Positions 34,759-47,082 of a DNA stretch of 64,000 nt are shown piece after piece. Made by a program: the position numbers and the translations under genes. The stretch comes from Rotaria sp. Silwood1 (Eukaryota; Rotifera; Eurotatoria; Philodinida; Philodinidae): positions 663,150 to 727,149 of the forward strand of contig CAJNOP010000009.1 of assembly GCA_905250075.1 (NCBI GenBank), given 5' to 3'. The notes below the pieces were generated by a model that saw only the letters and a list, made by a program, of their open reading frames with translations, did no database searches and was not told the DNA's origin. Within the stretch, counting starts at the first letter, position 1. Every line of letters begins with the position of its first letter.

Positions 34759-35499
34759 TTAGGTGATCTGTATATAACCATCTGTTGTTCGTTGATACGT
34801 ATATCCCTCAATGACAATGGTACTATTTACCGGGATCCCCGACAAGTTTATAACATTTTGTTCAAGAGTGTGTAGCGAACCACCTGTTTGAGCTACAATA
34901 GTGAGCAGAGCTGGATTGACAGGTGATGACTTTCATAGGTGCGTTCACATTCGAAAGCAACACCATATCACGTGGAGTCGCTTGATTGTCAGCAATTTGA
35001 ATCAAATTCGAATAGTTCAGACACTGTGCAATGCCATATTAAATTGCTTCGATATCATTCTCGGGTGCGTCATCGCCATTGCCATTCCTCATAGCTGTTT
35101 GCATTATGGCTAGCACTGAATTCAAATTAGTAGTCTGTGTACCATAGATACCACCAGTAGATTCGATCACTTTGAGTGAATCTAGCATATCATAACCATC
35201 GTTGAAAAAGACATAGTATATAATCGCATTCAATCTATTGTAAGCTAATGTCATCCATTTATAAACGACAGCCGAACATGGCTGCATTGAACCAGTGACA
35301 TTAACAACAACAGGCATGTTATCCCAAGTCGAACGATTGAATGCATTTCCACTGTTCGATCATAATCTGTAATTGAGTCATTGAGAATACTTTCGAGTTC
35401 ACTCAAATCTGTACCAGTGCCACTATACTGTCACAATGGACCGTAAAATTTTGATGGACATGGACAATAAGAAGTAGTGTCTATTACTTGGCAAGTGTA
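34759..35499 (-). pseudogene. Secreted vWA-domain protein, broken
   Basis: After an acceptor (ttgcag) at 35500 the frame reads CQVIDTTSYCPCPSKFYGPL, TGA (where Cys is expected), QYSGTGTDLSELESILNDSI. After a frameshift near 35340 it continues TWDNMPVVVNVTGSMQPCSA, a vWA MIDAS-like D/NxTGS motif with the first Asp changed to Asn. Then come VYKWMTLAYNRLNAIIYYVF, STGGIYGTQTTNLNSVL, ENDIEAI, a TAA, and QIADNQATPRDMVLLSNVNA. The C-terminal IPVNSTIVIEGYTYQRTTDG ends at a normal TAA (34759). Bdelloids have many intact relatives with an EGF-like N-terminus. This copy has at least three stops, one frameshift and a damaged metal site. Confidence 0.75.
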
Positions 35500-35680
35500 C
35501 TGCAACATATGAAACATACTTAATAGAAAAATATCTAAAAAAAATAAAAAGAAGTCTGGATTTCGGTTTTTCAACTCATCTCAATAGACGCATAGCTTAA
35601 TTACAATCAATATCGAATTTCTAGAACTATGATGAACTGAAAATTTGTTTCTAATGAATTGAAACTCAATTAACTACTTA

Positions 35681-37496
35681 GGGCATACCATAAATAGTGG
35701 CGAAGATTCATAAAAATCTTATAAAAGGCTTGCAGAAATTTTCATTTTTTACCTGATGATAGAGAAAAAAGCTCTATCGTTCTATGCTATTTGATCACTA
35801 TTTGTATAATATCATAGTGATAAAAATTTCAAAAACCATGTTTTCCTATGGTATTTCTCCACAATTTCAGCATAAATCGTTTTAAATATGTGCTTTTGCA
35901 TTGATTTTTTTGTTCTGTTCCTATCTTTTCTTTATTCTTATCTATTTTAATACATAACCTTCTGTATATACATATATCAAGACACAATTTTCGTTTGTTC
36001 GACGAAATTATATTTTATTATTCATGAGCTTTGATATAAGTTAAGTGAAATTACATAAATACATCACACTATTTACTCTGTTTCAGATGAGTAAGGAAAA
36101 TTGTCGCTTTTACATTAAAGTTCGCATTGCACTGAATATTGAAGCAAGAATTATTTATGAAGAACTAGCCTCTGTTTGTATTGATGAAGCGCCTTCTCTT
36201 AGAGCGGTTGAAAGATGGTCTAAATGGTTTCGTGAAGGTCGATAAGATGTGGAAGATCAACTACGACCTGGTAGACCCATTACTGAAGCTACAGATGAAA
36301 ATATAGAGCATGTTCGTAGTCTCATTAGTGATAATCCTCATGTTACAGTAGAAGAGACACAAATGCAGAGCGTTCTAAGCTATGGTACTGTTCAGAGAAT
36401 CATTTCTGACCATCTGAACCTTAAGCAAATGACTGCCCGTTATATACCGAAAAATCTGACCGCTACTCAATGAGCAGAAAGAGTCCGGATTTGAAAAGAG
36501 AATTTAGAAAAGTTCGAAAAAGATACATAGCGTTTATACGATGTGGTGACAGGAGATGAATCATGTTTTTTTCATCAACAAATCGGTCGAAAAGCGTTCA
36601 ATGCTGCATGGGTGGCGAAAGATGATCCTCCACCCACAGTAGTGCGACGAAATTACTATGCTTCAAAAACGTTAATGTGTATCTTTTTCAAGTCGACCGG
36701 TCCCGTCTTAATCCATCATATTGAATCTGGACACACTGTTGATCATGAATACTATATCGAAAATTGCCTAAAATCCGTTATTGATGAAATCAAGAAGCAA
36801 CGGTCTTTATTAGGCACACAATCAATTAAAATTCATCATGACAATAGCAAACCGCACGCCCACAAAGCTGTATCAGATTATCTGAGATCAGAAGGTATGA
36901 TAACAATACCGTATCCACCTAATTCGCCAGATTTGGCACCATGCGACTTTTGGTTATTCGATTTTATCAAACAAAATATAGGTGATCAAAATGACACTGA
37001 ATCATTATGCAATGCAATAACAGAATTCATGAATTGTTTGAGTAAACAAGAGTATAAAAAAACGTTCGATAAATGGATTCAGCGAATGTGTCTTGGTGTG
37101 GACAATGAAGGAGATTATTTCGAACATTTGATGAAATGAAAACTGGCTTTACTGCTTCCTATTTTTTTTCTGTTCTATCATTCAGTTATTTTGTATCGTT
37201 ATATACAGAGGGTTATGTATTAAAATAGATAAGAAAAAAGAATAAAGAAAAGATAGGAACAGAACAAAAAAAATCAATGCAAAAGCACATGTTTAAAACG
37301 ATATATGCTAAAATTGTGGAGAAATACCATAGGAAAACATGTTTTTTGAAATTTTTATCATTATGATATTATACAAAGTGATCAAATAGCATAGAATGAT
37401 AGAGCTTTTTTTCTCTATCATCAGGTAAAGAATGAAAATTTCTGCAAGCCTTTTATAAGATTTTTATGAATCTTCGCCACTATTTATGGTATTCTG
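35681..37496 (+). mobile_element. Mariner element with about 290 bp terminal inverted repeats
   Basis: Bounded by TA dinucleotides (35679-35680 and 37497-37498). Inverted repeats 35681-35970 and 37200-37496 are about 95% matched and begin GGGCATACCATAAATAGTGG on the left. The element is 1816 bp and contains a mariner transposase frame. It inserted about 180 bp upstream of the vWA relic's first visible exon. Confidence 0.9.
36087..37139 (+). pseudogene. Mariner D34D transposase, four nonsense codons
   Basis: One frame of 351 codons without indels. The N-terminal HTH part has EAPSLRAVERWSKWF and a VEDQLRPGRP linker. The catalytic region has VTGDES, IHHDNSKPH, and PPNSPDLAPCDFWLF. There are 34 residues between the second and third Asp, the mariner D,D34D signature. 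The length is about 350 aa as expected. In-frame stops are TAA 36243, TGA 36471, TGA 36492 and TAG 36528, all between the HTH and the first catalytic Asp. The ATG at 36087 gives MSKENCRFYI. It cannot make full-length enzyme, but the catalytic half stays open from 36543. Confidence 0.9.
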
Positions 37497-37498
37497 TA

Positions 37499-37843
37499 AG
37501 TATTTTTATGTTGTATTTTTGGTTACCGAAGAAAAACAAGAAGAAAAACGTGACATATAATACATAAGAAAGGCATTTATACGCTTACCACATATTTGTC
37601 TAAGCCATTGAAATAATGAAATAAAAATAACAAAAGATATAACATTCTGTAGTTGAAAATGTATACGAATCATGTTTAGATTTATTTATATAACAAGAAA
37701 ATTCTATATTAACATGACAAATTAACTGAGACTTCTATGTAATACATTCTTTTTCTTTTTTTTATATTCACAAGAACACGAGAAAAAAACGAAGCATGCG
37801 AGAGTACACATTAAATTAAAAAGGAATAAATATGTTCTTTTAA
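37499..37843. other. Intergenic, no gene seen
   Basis: AT-rich spacer between the mariner element and the 3' end of the coiled-coil gene. Confidence 0.4.
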
Positions 37844-40800
37844 TTATTTCGAAAGTTTACTAATAACACGAATTAATGCAGCATTTTCTTCTTTTAGACG
37901 TATATTGTCTGCTTTTATGGAATCGATTTTCTTTAGAATCAAAACATTTAACTAATATGTTAATAAAAAAAAACAAAGAACTCATACTTACTTTCAATTC
38001 TTCTTCCAATTCAGATATTTTTCGTTCATAAACTCGTTTTTCCTGTATTAAAAAAAAAATCTAAACTCGATTTGACCTTGACGTGAGTATTATAAAGAAA
38101 ATTAACATCTATTTGACAATATCAAAATCTAGGAATTATATTTATACGCTTAGAGTTTTTTTAAACTTAAGAGTTTTTATTAAGACACAATGGGATAGAA
38201 AGAACAAGAAAGATGAATATGGTGAAAAATTCTTTGTTTTTCTATAAAAATTCTGATCGAATTTCAGTCTGAATGCGATATGATTGTAAGACAAAGTTTT
38301 ATATTTTATAAAATGAATAGAATCTTTTCATTTCATCTACATAAGCAAAGCATTTGGTTATCTTTTCTTTGCCGTTATTGACAGGAATGTGCTACTGTGA
38401 TGAACTGGATGTGTAGCATTACAACTACTTTTAGTAATGCGATAGATAAGACTACCTGATCACTTCAGTTGTTTCTATCTCATATGCAACATAGATTTCT
38501 ATGGGGGAAAAAATGAAATATACCTGTCAGCGAAGCTCCTTTGGAACTTAAATATTGAATTCAGATGAGTCCCTTATTCTCATTATACTTATACGAAATA
38601 TATAAAGTGAAAAATTTCTGATAGTCTATAGTTATTTTTCAAGGATGGCTGATCACCAAGGAAACATTTGTCTTATTTGCTTCTGTATTTCGAGTAGAAT
38701 CTTTTTTATTATTGCTCTGTGTTCTGTTTGTCTTCTTGTTGCTAGCTCGTTGTTTGTTTTCGCGTTCTATTTTTCTTAATTTAACATCAATATTATTGCA
38801 ATCATTTAAATGTAACTGACAAATATACCTGTTGTACATATCAATGAAATCTGCAGCAAGTCTTAACGCACTAGTATATATCTCGATAAGCTCAGAAACA
38901 GTGCTACTGATTATTGTCGAAAGCTATAACTTGATCAGTTAATGCTTATTATAGCACTCACTACATTTTTCTTCGAAAAAATACAATGCAAATGCTACAA
39001 AAAATAAAGAGGATATTATCGCCTTGATCTCTAAATTCGTAACACAACAAAATACTTCCGAAATTTCTTTAATCCAGTCCCAAGAGTAAAACTAATAAGA
39101 CATTATTCGTTTGTCTCAAGGAAAACGACGTACTCCGATGATTTCATATTTCATGTATTCCCATTTTGCTCTTTGTACTCCAGAAGTATATTCAGACCAA
39201 GTCAAGAAAGAACCTGCGTTTTTCCGTGCTACCAGAGTACAATAAGTGCGAGAGTAAAGTGTAAGTAATTGGAGTGTGGAATTTTGGATTACAATCCCTC
39301 GCGGACAAAAGAAATTGCCTTTTTGCATTTCATTTTTTCACCACATAATACATTGTATTTAAAAAACAAAATATACCACAAGATGCAGCATGAATACAAC
39401 TACAATCTACAAAAGACAGCTTGTTTCATAGTTGCACTTTTTGTTTTCAAAATGGAAAAAAATCGAAGCCACTAGTTTTTGACTTTTCGAAAAAAAGAAG
39501 TTTTCGGTACCTGATGAATTCGTTTTTTTTTATCCTTTTATCATCTGATATACTGTATTAAAGAAACAAAATACACCACAAGATACAGCGTGAAAAGCTC
39601 TACAATTTACAACGAACAGCTTATTTTATAGCTGCAGTTTTCGTTTTCAAAATGAGCACAATTCTGTGCGGCTAATGGTACCAAAAACTTCTTTTTTTCG
39701 AAAAGTCAAAAACTAGTGGCTTCGATTTTTTTTCATTTTGAAAACAAAAAGTGCAACTATGAAACAAGCTGTCTTTTGTAGATTGTAGTTGTATTCATGC
39801 TGCATCTTGTGGTATATTTTGTTTTTTTTAATACAATGTATTATGTGATGAAAAAATGAAATGCAAAAAGGCAATTTCTTTTGTCCGCGAGGGAATAGAA
39901 ATATAGTTTTATAACTAAGAAAAATCTAAATATAAAATAATGACATACTGCTGTACTTCACTTACTTCCATTGTATTCTTGTACTTCCTCTTGTACTACA
40001 GAGTGTACAGGAGTACGTTGTTTTCCCCTTAGTTTGACTTCCTAACACAATTGAATACTTCCAAAGGATAAAATTGAAGAGATAAAAAAGAAGTCTTTGT
40101 TGTTGTTGAACATTCTATCTATTTTCCAAAATAGTTTCTATGTTATATTCATTTCTCATTTTGTTTTCTTATTTTGCATAGAAATATGCTTTCATAATTA
40201 CTGTAGACTTGTATTCAGCTTATAAATCAGTAAATGCACATATTTTGTTTGCTTTTCTTTATTTACTAAGGATAACAATGAGATTCTTCAGATATTATAG
40301 AATTTGCTTTGTTTTGCTAATGCCTTATTCATTTTTTCTTACTCGTTTTTCAAACGATGATTCGAAATATTGAGATGTCTTCTAGAAAATCTAAAGTTAT
40401 ATAAATATATGCTTATAATAAACATACGAAATTTTCAATGATTTGATCTCGTTCATTAATATCTTTTTCTAATCGATCAACTTTTTCATTTAATTTATCT
40501 ATGATTTGCTTTGTATCTTCATATAATTTGATCATTGTTAAATCATTATTATCTTTTTTTAAATTAATTTCATTAACTAATAAAGAATTTGTTGTTGTTA
40601 ATGCTTTTTTTGATAATTCTTGATGTTGTAAACGATTTATTCTTGATGGGGAACATATTGATTCTTTGGTATTATTTTCAAATCCAGATATAAGCCTACA
40701 AGAATTGCTTATTAATGATTGTTGAACATTTTTATCGTTTGATTCTTCATTAGATGTTTTCCGAATTGAAGAATCATCTCGAATTTCAACTTGTTTTGTT

Positions 40801-41044
40801 TCCTATAAAACTCATAATATAAGATATTAAAACAATGAAAAAAAAAAGAAATGAGGTTTCGTACATCATTCCATATGATTCTTCCAGTATTTCTTCTTTG
40901 ATTATGTACACGGCTTGGTTTTCGTCGAATTTGTTGAAAACCAACAAGATTCAATGAATCATTGGCAATTATTGTTGGAATATCATCTCCTGATGTAAAT
41001 TCAGATTTGGTTGAATATGATACTTCAGTATTCATCTTAATCAT
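37844..41044 (-). CDS. Coiled-coil protein, 237 aa, function unknown
   Basis: Four exons (41044-40865, 40802-40428, 38042-37992, 37951-37844), all phase zero, join to 237 aa. The N-terminus (MIKMNTEVSYSTKSEF) leads to a basic conserved-looking patch, LVGFQQIRRKPSRVHNQRRN. A Ser/Asn-rich middle follows, then a long heptad region: KQIIDKLNEKVDRLEKDI, VYERKISELEEELK, ADNIRLKEENAALIRVISKL. The frame ends SK-stop. The parallel coiled coil suggests a cytoskeletal or centrosomal scaffold, but I cannot name the family. Introns 1 and 3 are 62 and 40 bp; intron 2 is 2385 bp and carries a foldback element. A basic minus-strand frame at 38839-38639 within that intron could be an extra exon but does not fit with visible splice sites. 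Confidence 0.75.
39295..39894. mobile_element. Foldback element, termini TCCCTCGCGGAC
   Basis: Arms of about 215 bp (39295-39510 and 39680-39894) are nearly perfect reverse complements. They start TCCCTCGCGGACAAAAG and end with its complement, around a diverged centre with a third partial copy (39545-39650). There is no transposase. It lies inside intron 2 of the coiled-coil gene. Confidence 0.85.
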
Positions 41045-41744
41045 ATTTTATTTAATATAAATAGTATTTACTCTCTATCTAGAAATCATTTATTAATAGA
41101 ATCTAGAAAAATATAGAGCTTATCTTCTCTTCAATAAAAACATCAGAATCATTGAGTACACTCAACAATTAAAAAAAAACAAATTTTCCGACCAAAATTC
41201 ACATTTCTGAAAATCTCATGTTAGTAAGAAAAAAACCTAATCCTTTATATTGATATCAATCGATCATCTCAAAATAACTGAAAACTTATTTAAAATTCTA
41301 TCATTCAAATAAACAGTTGATCTTTGAAGCATTCTAATAGCCGTTTTAAGGAACATGCTAAAATAATTGAAAAAAAGTTTTTTTAATTTGATTTTTTTTC
41401 TAGAAGTTCGATGTTGATTGAATGGGCACAATGATCACAAGTCTTCGAATAACATTGTTTCCAAAAATAAAATATATAAGATTGAATATTCACATTAAAT
41501 TTCATTCTTACTAGGATTTTTTCACTTTCTTTTCGAACTATACCTATTTGTTTCTTGAACAAATTTTTGTAAACGTTCAGTTTTGTTATTTAAAAATTAA
41601 TTTATTTTATGGTGATGATTGGAGAGGTGCGAAGTAAGCTTTTTTCGTACTCTGTACCATGATTGACGAAGTTAAAAAGAGTTTGTGCCGATGGTTTGTT
41701 TCGGAGAAGATCGAACGTTTGTAGTGAATTTCAGCTGTAAGACG
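41045..41744. other. Intergenic, no gene seen
   Basis: Upstream region of the coiled-coil gene. No specific sites recognised. Confidence 0.4.
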
Positions 41745-42620
41745 TCACATTTGCCCACACAAAGACATCAAATAGACTAGATTGCATAGAAAATTTTAGA
41801 ATTTTTGGGCTCAGTCTTTCCAAGATAAGAAAATTTTAATGGATAGACTGTTGTTCATAAATAGAAATATGCAGTATATATTTTTTAAAAGCTTTTTTTA
41901 TCTCACAAGGAAAGGTCACCAACTGTTCAATAGCTTTTGAGTCAGAACTATGTGCATCATGTAGGTCCTAATGAACCATGAATATCATGAAAAGAGTTCG
42001 GGCCGCTAGTATATTACTATCGAGATACTACATTTTTACGATATTTTTAAGCACATTGCCGTAGTTCCCTCAGGAGTACCAGAACAACTGAGTTTCGAAT
42101 TTCGATTTGAAACTTGACACAGAAGCAGACCTCAGTGAGAGTACTTTATTGTGAAAGTTTCAGATCGTTTCGTTGCTCTTGTTCTGAAATAAGAACATCG
42201 GCACCTGCCGGTGTATACGAGCGATGTGAAAAACATGCTGTTTAGTCATATCTTAGGATAGGAACAATCAAAAGACCTGCAACTTTCACAATAAACTACT
42301 CTCATTGAAGCCTGTTTCTGTACAAAGTTTTAAGTCGAAATTGGAAATTCAGTATTTCTGGTTCTTGAGGGGGATCACGGCATTATGTTTAATTAAAAAT
42401 ACCGTAAAAGTGCGGTATCTGAACAGCAATAAGCTAGCGGGCCGAACTCTTTTCAGGGTAATCATAACTCATTAGGGTCTACAAGATACACATAGTTCCG
42501 GCTCGACAGCGAGTGAACAGTCAGTGAGCTTTCCGTCAGAGAGGCTTAGACAAAGAACTCGAAAATTTGTTATGAACGTATATCTAATTGATGTCTTTAT
42601 GGGAGCAAAGTTGTAGGTCT
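41745..42620. repeat. Long degenerate inverted repeat
   Basis: Nested matching arms are spread over the span. Outer: tttgcccacacaaagacatc against the complement of gatgtctttatgggagcaaa. Middle: CTCACAAGGAAAGGTCACC with aactatgtgcatc against 42480-42542. Inner: ccctcaggagtaccag against ctggttcttgaggg, and cacaataaactactctcatt. It is an old foldback element of about 875 bp. The ends loosely resemble CTAACGAGGGAAC. Confidence 0.65.
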
Positions 42621-44402
42621 AAATTGTCAAATATGGTCGATTATTTTTATAGTAGATATAGATTAACTAGGGTCTACAACATTCACTAAGTCCTAATTCA
42701 CAAACAACTGAACATCTGAGAATGTTCCATAGTAAGAAAAATTTTCACTTTTTGCCCTACTCTCTTCTGTGGAATAGGCTTGAGTAGGGTAGTCTTGCAC
42801 ATCTCAAATTATTATGACGTTTCGTTTGGTTGATTTTCACAGTGTTCCTTGACTACTTTTCAATATTCAACTGGGACGCTGTGTGTTGATCGACATTTTT
42901 CACCAGTTGAATTTGAAGAAGATATCACTGTCAGATTTGTTACTGATTGAGAAACTCAACTTTTTATACTGGCATAAGTTGATAGTGCAACTCGAATCAA
43001 TCGATTAAGGCTAAAATGGAATCCATAACGAACGTAAGGATTGGTTGCGAAGAGTGCATGCCAATCGGAATATATTGACAGAAAAAACACTCATAAAAAG
43101 ATTTACCTATTTCAGCTCGTGAATATTGTTTAGAAGAATTTTTATATGTTAAATGATTAGAGGTTTTATTAGAAAAATGCCTTCTCAATATCTTCGCTGG
43201 TTATACTTCATTGTCACTAGATTAATGGTGATTAATTAAAAGATGATGAAATAGTTTCAATCTAAAAACGAAATAAAATATGATTCAATTACTCCAAAAA
43301 AAAAATTCGTATTAAACAACTGAAAATATTAATTAAAATGATGCATGTCTAATACTTTGTCTATCACCGATTGAGAAATGGAAGATTCGACATCTGTAGA
43401 ATTTTCCTGTGAAAAGAATGTTTTTTAGATATTGGACTACATAACAACTCTTCTCTTCGATATAAATTTCTTTTATGAAAGTATTCATCTATCTATCTAT
43501 CTTCTCAAAGTCGCATGACAAAACTAATTTATACTTGTTAATATTCGAATATTGTTACTAAATTAGTCTATGTTAGAATGATATTATCGAAGAAGCTCAA
43601 ATCAATGTTTTATCGGTCATATACAGTAACGTATAAAATTTGGAAAAGGATGATATGCAAAAATTACTTAACATGCAATGCATGCATTATTCAAATAAAA
43701 GATTAAAAAAACACAATGCTCTCAATTCCATAGATTGAGATAACAAAGTATCAAAAACCAAAACGAAATAAACAGGCTAATAGATAGTTCCATTGCTATT
43801 TTTCTTATCTACGATTGACTTTATTATCTTACATAATTAAAATGATTGATTATTCTTGGAATGCCTTGTTGTTTTTAATGTGAATAACGAATTTGTACAT
43901 ATTTTTTGTGCAGTTCATAATAAATATTTAAAATTTTGATCGAAATAAAGAAGAATTTATAGTTACTAGACTAGACAATATTTCTTCTAGATAAAAGAAA
44001 AAAAATACCTGTTTTATTTATTGAATTATAAAATCAATTTTACGGGTAGGTTAATAATTTGATAAATTGATCATCGATATTATGCTAAATATATGCAAGT
44101 AGATGCAAATTTTTATGTTGTAAATAAATATTTATTTACCTGAATTAGTTTATTCATTGTGTCAAAAATTTTCATTTTATGATTGAGATGAGAAAAACAG
44201 AATTTTTATTCATCAGTTCCATGATTAAATTCAATCCAAAAAAAGACAAATTAAATTTTTAAATAAATATTAATATTAAGATATTTTCGCTTTAAATGAA
44301 TCTGTTGTTTCATTCTACAAGGGAACACTTTGTTCATGTAAAGAGCTTAAATTCTTGAAATATTATAGTCTAACAAAGTTCTTTCTTTTTTTGCATTGGT
44401 TT
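42621..44402. other. Exon-like crumbs, no gene established
   Basis: On the minus strand three short pieces have splice-like edges. They are MKIFDTMNKLIQ before gtaaat at about 44150, a piece ENSTDVESSISQSVIDKV after ttttcacag at about 43410, and SNKTSNHLTYKNSSKQYSRA before gtaaat at about 43105. They may be the 3' exons of the decayed ankyrin gene upstream, or a separate small gene. I cannot join them. Confidence 0.25.
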
Positions 44403-46092
44403 CTTTTAAAACAATTGAACAAATTCTCCATAACAAACATTCATTGGTTTTTCAGCCCTAAAATAACCAACAAAAATTGAGTTTTATAACGATAATGTTT
44501 TTACCACATAAAGTTTTTGCATCAAAATTTACATTTCGTTGAATAAAATTTTTAATTATATCTTGTTCATTTCAATGTGCAATTGCATGTAATGATGTGC
44601 AATCATCAGTATCAACTCATTTTATGTCTTGCGTCAATTTATTGACTATTGACGTCACATACTCAGCATAGTTAGTGTACACTAACACATTAGCACCAAT
44701 AATGTTCATCGAAGCACTGAAACACACAGCTACAAAAATAACATATTTGAATAGGGTTGATATTTTGATATTGTAGTGAATGCTGATGTGCGGTATAATA
44801 AATGCTCTAATGGATCCTATGGCGGTAGTTTACTATCAGTATTTACAGCAACACTGCACATGCCTATATGCCCTCGTATGTATTAAAAGACTAAATACAC
44901 AAAAAAAAACGAATTAGACGACTTTCAATGCTTCTGTGAGACCCTTGTCATTGATTAGGTGAGTAATGATTTTGAATAGTTAAATTTAACTCTTAAAAAA
45001 ACGGGTTTGATCTTAATCTAAATAGTTCAATTATAAAAATATGTTCCAACTATAATGTATAATTTCTTTTTTCGTAGAAAAAGCCGAAATTGTAAGACGA
45101 TTGAAGTATTAATTGTCTAACATTTCCATTGAATAGAGATTGAATATTTTCATGAACGACATAATTTTTTGAAAACTAAAAGAAGCATTTTGTCATTGTG
45201 GTGGAGATTCTTCCAGGAAAACTGACAATTTAACATAAGACACCGTTCAAAAGTCTTCTTTCAGTCTCAATCGATTTTCATTCAAATACTTGCTCGTCAT
45301 CTATTCGTTCTGTTTATTGATGAAACGAATTGTGTTCATTTACAGAAAAATCAAAAAAAAATTAATCATAGACTCTGGTTGCAAAAATAATTTTCTAATT
45401 GATAAAAACAAAAACGAAAGATATTGATTTCTAGTCTAATAGCTGTGTTTATTTATCATTCTAAACATCATAGTAGAACTTGTCTAACTTGAACCATGAT
45501 TGTAACTGTCACTGATACAACTTACTGAATAATATTTAAAAATTCTTTGGCAACAGCAACATGGTATATTGTAGCATTTGTTCTCGCACAAACAATAGTA
45601 TCTGCTGATGGATTTAATTCATTATTATAAAATATATCCTATACACATTTAATGATTAATTGATATTCACAATTTTTGATTGTTCATAATCAATTCTTGT
45701 TGTTGTTCAAATAATTTGACAAACATCAATAACAGCACGACGAGATAATGAATATCTCTAGATTTAATAAAATCAAAAGGAAAAAAATTATTTAAATATT
45801 TTACTTGGTAATATAAATATTTACATAAAATACTACAGTGTACGAAGAAGTTTTATGTTTCATTATATTGGCAATGAATATGAACTTGTGTTATCAAGAA
45901 TATATTCGATCATATTTGAATTATTATCGATAGATACTTGATGGGATGCTTTTAATCAATAAATATTTGATGTAGTTATATCAACATGAAGTGACAAGAA
46001 TTTATCAATGTCAACATAATCTTTCGATGAATATGCAGCTAAAGAAATATAAGTTTGTTCAAATTGAACACGTTGACAAATTTTTATAGTTA
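44403..46092 (-). pseudogene. MYPT/PPP1R12-like ankyrin-repeat gene, decayed
   Basis: Pieces occur in the order of the myosin phosphatase targeting subunit N-terminus. RVQFEQTYISLAAYSSKD (about 46075) matches the MYPT KVxF phosphatase-1 docking motif plus the first ankyrin. Then NIY-stop-LKASHQVSIDNNSNMIEYIL (about 45915) matches the GLTALHQACIDDN repeat. SLSRRAVIDVCQII (about 45750) corresponds to the inter-repeat helix. ELNPSADTIVCARTNATIYH with VAVAKEFLNIIQ precedes a gtaagt donor (45529). DTDDCTSLHAIAH-stop-NEQD (about 44610) matches the DGWTPLHAAAHWG repeat, and AEKPMNVCYGEFVQLF (about 44450) the last one. At least five in-frame stops are present. Intact MYPT anchors PP1 to myosin; this copy cannot. 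Confidence 0.65.
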
Positions 46093-47082
46093 AAGATGCA
46101 CAATTTTTTTTCTGATTGTCCCAATGTTGTAACTATTCTTGACTAATGGCAGAGGTACGGGATAGCTAAGCCCGCCTCTCCTAGCCAGGAAGTTCGAACT
46201 TCCTAGAAGAAAACAATTGAGTCTAATTGACTTGATAAGAAATATGAAAAACCAATTAGAATTCAAATAAGAATGATTAGTCTTAACTATTCGATAGTAT
46301 TTAGACGTATGTTTAATGATGAAACCAGGGTCAATTGGGAGAAACTGAACTGTTTCTGGGAACCTTATAGCCGATGTTTTTCTAGATTTTCTCTTTTTCA
46401 GATATGATTTAAAACTATGGCAGAGCGAACGATCAATTTGTGAAAACACAGAAACATAGTGCATGGTATAATAATCACCAACACCAAGAGAGCTAGTTCA
46501 ATCTTGAGAGAGACGTCGCCACCCAGCTTCTAAGCTGGACAACATACTGTCTTGAGCCCAACTCCGCCCAGGATTGAAACGATATATCATTCATGTTGAA
46601 AGGGTATAGCCCTTATGTAGCTATGGAGCAGATCCAGTTATCCTCTCTACTTCAGTTTTTTTCTGTTTTCGTCACTATTTCCAACATTTATTCCATCAAA
46701 TAAACAAGAATTTGTTTCAGTTAACATTAGATTTGATTCATATCGAATGGATAACAATAAACAAAACACGAATATACATCAATCATATTTATCAACAAGG
46801 CCATTTCAATAGCATAATTTGATTATTATTATATTGATCAAATTAGTTTTAGTTATCGAGTTATTATTTGATTTTAATGCACAATAAAATATTTTTATAC
46901 CAAAAAAATTTCATATTTTTTCCAATCAACGATGTCACTAATAGGCAATGATTCATTGGTTATTGAGTAACAAATTACATGTTGTATTCACTTACGAAAC
47001 ATACTTACGTAAATTTTTTCTTTCTTTATATAAATATTGCTCTGATAGAAAAAAAAAACCTACTCGAAATTAAAGAAAGACA
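46093..47082. repeat. Hairpin-rich block, possible dispersed repeat
   Basis: 46140-46210 holds a perfect palindrome AGGAAGTTCGAACTTCCT. 46500-46600 holds CCAGCTTCTAAGCTGG and a G+C-richer run with tRNA-box-like words (tagctctcttgg and gtttcaatcc on the minus strand). It could be a SINE-like or other dispersed repeat. A 124-codon minus frame (46464-46090) spans it without domain support. The last 300 bases are the upstream region of CCDC124. Confidence 0.3.

Noticed and set aside
44520-45960. In-frame TGAs of the ankyrin gene as selenocysteine codons
   Set aside because: They fall at expected Trp and Gly positions, TAA and frame breaks occur too, and no SECIS-like hairpin was seen. Decay explains them.
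46090-46464. 124-codon frame (MHYVSVFSQIDRSL)
   Set aside because: No domain, it spans hairpins, and it overlaps the edge of the decayed ankyrin gene.
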